36,085 nucleotides of DNA from contig CALBNP010000206.1 in NCBI GenBank assembly GCA_937896505.1, positions 1 through 36,085 of the forward strand, written 5' to 3'. Each line of letters starts with the position of its first letter. Position 1 is the stretch's first letter. This DNA is from an uncultured Bacteroidales bacterium. Lineage in GTDB: Bacteria; Bacteroidota; Bacteroidia; Bacteroidales; F082. The notes below the pieces were generated by a model that was given only the letters and a program-made list of their open reading frames with translations, was not told the origin of the DNA and did not search any database. A program made the position numbers and the translations under genes. Shown one piece after another: positions 32,279 through 36,085 of the stretch.

Positions 32279-34594
32279 ATGAAAGCGTTTTTCTGTAAAC
32301 ATAAGAAGTTGACAATCTTATTAGCGGCAATTTTTTTGCTGTTTGTCATCTTTGTTTGCATTCCTGTCCCAAGCTTTGATGATCCGTATTCTACTGTCCT
32401 TACGGCAAAAAACGGAGAGTTGCTTGTCGCGAAAATCGCTGACGACGGACAATGGCGCTTTCCTGCAACGAATTGCTATTCAGATAAGTATGTCGCCTGC
32501 CTTTTGGAATACGAAGACCAACAGTTTTTTCACCATCCGGGTTTCAATCCGGCTTCTTTTGTAGAGGCATTGGTGCAAAACATCAAGGCGGGCAAGGTCG
32601 TGCGTGGTGGCAGCACCATCACAATGCAGGTGGTGCGTCTTTCGCGTGGCGACAAACCTCGCACCTATTGGGAAAAACTGGTCGAAGTGGTCTTGGCCAT
32701 GCGATTGGAGTTGCACTATTCGAAGCGTGAAATCCTTGACTTGTATGCCGCCAATGCGCCTTTCGGGGGCAATGTCGTTGGCATCGATGCCGCATCGTGG
32801 CGTTATTTTCATACTACTCCCGACCGCCTTTCGTGGGGCGAAGCTGCTACGTTGGCTGTCTTACCCAATTCTCCTGCATTGATTCACCCTGGACGCTCAC
32901 GAGAGGTCTTGGAAATGAAACGCAATGAGTTGCTGGAACGGATGCCGGATTCGAAAGCTTTTTTGCCGCGAAGGATGAACCTTCCACGTCTTTCTGTAGA
33001 GGATAGCGAGTTGGCCCAGATGGAAGAAATTCCACCGAAACCTTACGATATACCCATGTTGGCTTACCATTATCTCTCCGATTTCGAGAAGACCCAAAAA
33101 GGCCAACATATCCATTCCGACATTGATTTCGAATTGCAGCGCGAAGTGCTGGAAATCATGCGCCGTCATTACGAGTCGAATACCTTGAACCAAATCGAGA
33201 ATGCAGCGGTGTATGTGGTTGATTATCTCGACCAGAAAGTGGTGGCTTATGTCGGAAACAACATGAATGCCAACGATGCCGCCATGGTGGATATGGTGAA
33301 GGCGCAGCGCTCGACGGGAAGCATCCTCAAGCCTTTTCTCTTTGCAGCCATGCTCGACGATGGCTCGCTCTTGCCCGATATGGTTCTGCCCGATGTCCCG
33401 ATGAGCCTTTCGGGTTTCACCCCGAAGAACTATTCGGGAGAATATTGGGGCGCGGTGACTGCCCGTGAGGCTTTGCAGAACTCCTTGAATGCGCCTTTTG
33501 TTCACTTGCTCCGCATTTACGGACAGCAGCGTTTTCATGCCTTGCTCAAGGAATTGCCGCTTTCGGGCATCGTCTTCGATGCGGACCACTATGGTCTTTC
33601 ACTCATTGTGGGAGGGGGAGAGGCATCGCTGTTCGACATTACCAACGCCTATGCACGAATGGGTCGCAAGTTGGCCGATGAAGTGAATGAAGGCTTCTCG
33701 GCTGATGAGCCTGTCGAATCTCCTTTCTCGGCCGAGGCCATCGCCGAGACTTTCGATGTGATGACGGGCTTGACACGTCCTGGCTCGCAAACGGGATGGG
33801 GCGGTTTTTCGTCGTCGAAGCGGGTGGCTTGGAAGACGGGGACGAGTTTCGGTTTTCGCGATGCGTGGGCAGTGGGCTTGACCGACCGCTATGCCATCGG
33901 CGTCTGGGTGGGTAACTCCGATGGAGAAGGCCGCCCGGGCTTGTCGGGTGTGGGTTCGGCAGCGCCTGTCCTCTTCGATGTGGTGGGCAAACTGAAAGGC
34001 AGCTATACCTATCCCGCCCATACCTCGCGTTGTGTCGAAATCGAAGTGTGTGCCCAATCGGGTTATCCCAAGTCAGACTGCTGCCCCGAAACGAAAAGGG
34101 TTAAGGTGCCCAACGTGGAAAACATGACGGGTGTTTGCCCTTACCACAAGAAGGTGTTTCTAGATAGCACGCGCCAGTTTCAGGTGAGTCCCGACTGCTA
34201 TCCGGTGAACCAGAAATGCTACGATGTGTTTTATGTGTTGCCCCCTGTGATGGAATGGTTCTATAAAAAACATTCTTCTCTATATCATGCATTGCCAGCC
34301 TTTTATCCTGGCTGTGGCGCATCGCATCCCGACGATGTAATGGCCTTCGTTTACCCGAAATCAGATGCCAAAGTCACCATCCCGATAGGCATAAAAGGCG
34401 ACCGCCAACAGGTGATTTTCGAAATCGCTCACCGCAATCCGCAAAAGACGGTCTTCTGGTCGCTGAACGACAAATTCATTGGTGAGACGCGCCTCAACCA
34501 CCAAATGCCTATCGATGTTGAAAAAGGCACTTACGAACTCCGCTGCGTCGATGAAGACGGCGTGGAACTGTATCGGAAACTGGTGGTGATGTGA
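32279..34594 (+). CDS. pbpC: Penicillin-binding protein 1C
   Basis: 771 aa bifunctional peptidoglycan synthase. TM anchor about 10-29. The GT51 glycosyltransferase domain has the catalytic Glu79 in EYEDQQFFHHPG and RGGSTITMQVVR. In the transpeptidase domain the SxxK is Ser348-Lys351 (STGSILKP), SxN is 402-404 (SLN) and KTG is 519-521. A cysteine-containing segment (about 585-650) and a BiPBP_C beta-sandwich close the protein. It follows the A2M gene, the known partnership thought to couple wall repair with protease trapping. The last 77 bp are repeated exactly at 36009-36085. No independent promoter box is seen. Confidence 0.95.
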   Translation: MKAFFCKHKKLTILLAAIFLLFVIFVCIPVPSFDDPYSTVLTAKNGELLVAKIADDGQWRFPATNCYSDKYVACLLEYEDQQFFHHPGFNPASFVEALVQNIKAGKVVRGGSTITMQVVRLSRGDKPRTYWEKLVEVVLAMRLELHYSKREILDLYAANAPFGGNVVGIDAASWRYFHTTPDRLSWGEAATLAVLPNSPALIHPGRSREVLEMKRNELLERMPDSKAFLPRRMNLPRLSVEDSELAQMEEIPPKPYDIPMLAYHYLSDFEKTQKGQHIHSDIDFELQREVLEIMRRHYESNTLNQIENAAVYVVDYLDQKVVAYVGNNMNANDAAMVDMVKAQRSTGSILKPFLFAAMLDDGSLLPDMVLPDVPMSLSGFTPKNYSGEYWGAVTAREALQNSLNAPFVHLLRIYGQQRFHALLKELPLSGIVFDADHYGLSLIVGGGEASLFDITNAYARMGRKLADEVNEGFSADEPVESPFSAEAIAETFDVMTGLTRPGSQTGWGGFSSSKRVAWKTGTSFGFRDAWAVGLTDRYAIGVWVGNSDGEGRPGLSGVGSAAPVLFDVVGKLKGSYTYPAHTSRCVEIEVCAQSGYPKSDCCPETKRVKVPNVENMTGVCPYHKKVFLDSTRQFQVSPDCYPVNQKCYDVFYVLPPVMEWFYKKHSSLYHALPAFYPGCGASHPDDVMAFVYPKSDAKVTIPIGIKGDRQQVIFEIAHRNPQKTVFWSLNDKFIGETRLNHQMPIDVEKGTYELRCVDEDGVELYRKLVVM
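34518..34594 (+). repeat. 77-bp direct repeat, copy 1 (3' end of pbpC)
   Basis: These bases, covering the last 25 codons of pbpC including the stop, are identical in all 77 positions to 36009-36085. The preceding base differs (G here, A there), so the left boundary of the repeat is exact. Confidence 0.95.
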
Positions 34595-34611
34595 TGCATT
34601 TCTTCTTTCAA

Positions 34612-34694
34612 GGTTCGAAAAATGTGATGATTTTATGATTTTATGGTTCGAAAAATGTGATAAATTGTTATTTTTGCGGTTCGTAAAATGTGAT
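34612..34694 (+). repeat. Three 17-bp direct repeats at 33-bp period (candidate operator)
   Basis: GGTTCGAAAAATGTGAT at 34612-34628 and 34645-34661, and GGTTCGTAAAATGTGAT at 34678-34694 (one mismatch). The starts are exactly 33 bp apart, about three helical turns. Copy 2 covers the -33 region and copy 3 the expected transcript start of the downstream ATPase gene. Confidence 0.85.
34669..34676 (+). promoter_or_regulatory. Promoter -7 box for the AAA/DUF4143 gene
   Basis: TATTTTTG, a full TAnnTTTG match, between repeat copies 2 and 3, and 26 bp before the ATG at 34702. TTCG at 34647-34650 inside copy 2 is at -33 distance (18 bp spacing). Confidence 0.55.
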
Positions 34695-34701
34695 AATCAT
34701 C

Positions 34702-36012
34702 ATGTATAGGACTGTAATAGAAAAACTTAAAGAGTGGAAAGAGAAAAAAGACAGGCTTCCCATCATTTTGCTTGGTGCGAGACAAGTCGGCAAGACATGG
34801 CTGATGAAAGAATTTGGCCGTTCCTGTTTTGCAGATGTCTGTTATGTGAACTTTGAAGAGCCTGGTGATTTGCGGGATTTGTTTGAAGGCAATATCAATG
34901 TTGACCGAATTATCGAATATTTGGGGATTTTGCATGGGAAAAAAATCGAGAAACAGACGACCTTGTTGATTTTCGATGAAGTCCAGCAAGTGCCCCGAGC
35001 CTTGACTTCGTTGAAATATTTTGCGGAAAACGCCCCTGAATATGCAGTGTGTTGTGCCGGGTCGTTGTTAGGCGTTACGCTTCATAGCGGGACTTCTTTC
35101 CCTGTCGGGAAGGTCGAGTTTCTGCAAGTTTCGCCAATGTCGTTTTGCGAGTTCCTGTTTGCAAATGGCGAGGATTCGTTAGTGGAATACCTGACGAAAC
35201 ATTATGAAGAGTCTATCCCTGAAATTTTGACAGAAAAGCTACAAGACTATCTGAAGAAGTATTTCATTATCGGAGGAATGCCGCAAGCTGTAAGCGTATG
35301 GGTGCAAAATGGCGATTTCGAGGCAGTTAGAAAAATACAATTGCAAATATTGGAGTCCTATAAAAATGATTTTTCCAAGCATGCTCCTAACAACACGGTC
35401 CCGAAGATTCATCATGTGTGGAATTCCATCCCAAGCCAGTTGGCGAAGGCCAACAAAAAATTCATTTATGGCGTGGCAAAGCAGGGTGCACGGGCCAGGG
35501 AGTATGAAGATGCTTTGCTGTGGTTGAAAGATAGTGGAGTCATTCGGCATGTGGGGCTTGTTGAAGGTGCCCGTCTGCCTTTGAAAGCTTACGAGGATTT
35601 GAAATCATTCAAGATTTATCATCTGGATTTAGGTCTTCTTTGCGCTATGTGCGAGATTGCGCCTTCGGTGATACTCAATAAGACGAATATCTTTTCTGAA
35701 TTCAATGGCAGTCTTACGGAACAGTTTGTGTTGCAGGAACTTCAGAATTTGGGAATAGCACAGAGCATCTATTATTGGTCGGAAGGTGACACTTCGGAGG
35801 TCGATTTCCTGTTTTCGTATGGGGCCAATGTCATCCCTGTCGAAGCGAAAGCCGGGTTGAATGTTCACGCCCAAAGTCTGAAGGTGTTTATGAAAAAATA
35901 CGATCCTCAAATAGCCGTCAGGACTTCTTTGCAGTCTTTCAGAAAGGATGGCTCCTTGTTGAATTTGCCTTTATATGAATTGTGGCTTTTGCCTGATATT
36001 CTGAAGCATTGA
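34702..36012 (+). CDS. AAA ATPase with DUF4143 (PD-(D/E)XK-like) C terminus
   Basis: 436 aa. Walker A GARQVGKT is at 25-32, Walker B LLIFDE at 88-93, and a sensor-like CCAGSLLG at 118-125. The DUF4143 half has FPVGKVEFLQVSPMSFCEFL (133-152) and a nuclease-like core EVDFLF (366-371) and VEAKAG (380-385), the D...ExK pattern of the PD-(D/E)XK fold. These proteins are abundant and often multicopy in Bacteroidota and archaea; the biological role is not established. The start at 34702 is the ATG after the promoter; an upstream GTG lies in repeat copy 3. The stop codon is formed by the first bases of the second 77-bp repeat, so the C terminus may have been set by the rearrangement. Confidence 0.9.
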   Translation: MYRTVIEKLKEWKEKKDRLPIILLGARQVGKTWLMKEFGRSCFADVCYVNFEEPGDLRDLFEGNINVDRIIEYLGILHGKKIEKQTTLLIFDEVQQVPRALTSLKYFAENAPEYAVCCAGSLLGVTLHSGTSFPVGKVEFLQVSPMSFCEFLFANGEDSLVEYLTKHYEESIPEILTEKLQDYLKKYFIIGGMPQAVSVWVQNGDFEAVRKIQLQILESYKNDFSKHAPNNTVPKIHHVWNSIPSQLAKANKKFIYGVAKQGARAREYEDALLWLKDSGVIRHVGLVEGARLPLKAYEDLKSFKIYHLDLGLLCAMCEIAPSVILNKTNIFSEFNGSLTEQFVLQELQNLGIAQSIYYWSEGDTSEVDFLFSYGANVIPVEAKAGLNVHAQSLKVFMKKYDPQIAVRTSLQSFRKDGSLLNLPLYELWLLPDILKH

Positions 36013-36085
36013 AAAAGGCACTTACGAACTCCGCTGCGTCGATGAAGACGGCGTGGAACTGTATCGGAAACTGGTGGTGATGTGA
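36009..36085 (+). repeat. 77-bp direct repeat, copy 2 (ectopic 3' end of pbpC)
   Basis: Exact copy of 34518-34594, running to the last base of the window. It does not continue any pbpC frame on its left side, so it is a duplicated gene end. Its right boundary is not visible. Its first bases supply the TGA of the ATPase gene. Confidence 0.95.

Noticed and set aside
34633..34989. 118-codon minus-strand open frame opposite the start of the AAA ATPase
   Set aside because: Antisense to the Walker A region and promoter repeats, with no recognisable domain.

Overview
The window is chromosomal sequence of a Bacteroidota bacterium, most likely order Bacteroidales. Evidence: a type IX secretion C-terminal sorting domain (4518-5246), lineage families DUF4294, DUF6089 and DUF2490, a BamA-OmpH-OmpH cluster, and repeated promoter boxes of the Bacteroidota form TAnnTTTG instead of TATAAT. 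Coding density is high and most genes are core housekeeping. I see no rRNA, CRISPR array, prophage or transposase gene.

Layout. 1-210: tail of a PP2C/SpoIIE-type phosphatase. 236-2127 (minus): thioredoxin-fold exported protein and coaD. 2233-3555: divergent Nudix hydrolase and pyrE with overlapping promoters. 3645-5246: divergent birA and a small T9SS-exported protein. 5327-9469 (minus): tig, clpP, clpX, DUF4294. 9617-9698: tRNA-Leu(UAG). 9754-11684 (minus): SDR dehydrogenase and an OppC-type permease, divergent from a NhaC antiporter (11782-13446) across a perfectly palindromic double promoter. 13481-15519: dprA and rsgA. 15594-16060: YafQ-type toxin-antitoxin pair. 16394-22947: nadK, DUF6089, uppS, bamA and two ompH/skp paralogues. 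23078-26444: likely polyphosphate locus (lipoprotein, small exported protein, VTC polymerase, DUF4956 membrane protein, DUF2490 barrel). 26694-34594: alpha-2-macroglobulin lipoprotein and its usual partner pbpC. 34702-36012: AAA/DUF4143 ATPase.

The main functional theme is the cell envelope. UppS makes the lipid carrier, BamA and OmpH/Skp insert outer-membrane proteins, and PbpC with A2M deals with peptidoglycan repair and protease defence. Tig, ClpP and ClpX form a protein-quality group.

The most unusual structure is at the right edge. The last 77 bases are an exact copy of the 3' end of pbpC, so the AAA/DUF4143 gene lies between direct repeats. That gene also has three copies of a 17-bp motif at an exact 33-bp period over its promoter. 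The duplication coincides with the window end, so an assembly contribution must be excluded. Other points of note: the palindromic bidirectional promoter, interleaved inverted repeats ahead of the A2M gene, a thioredoxin-like protein without its CXXC, and the five-gene polyphosphate locus.
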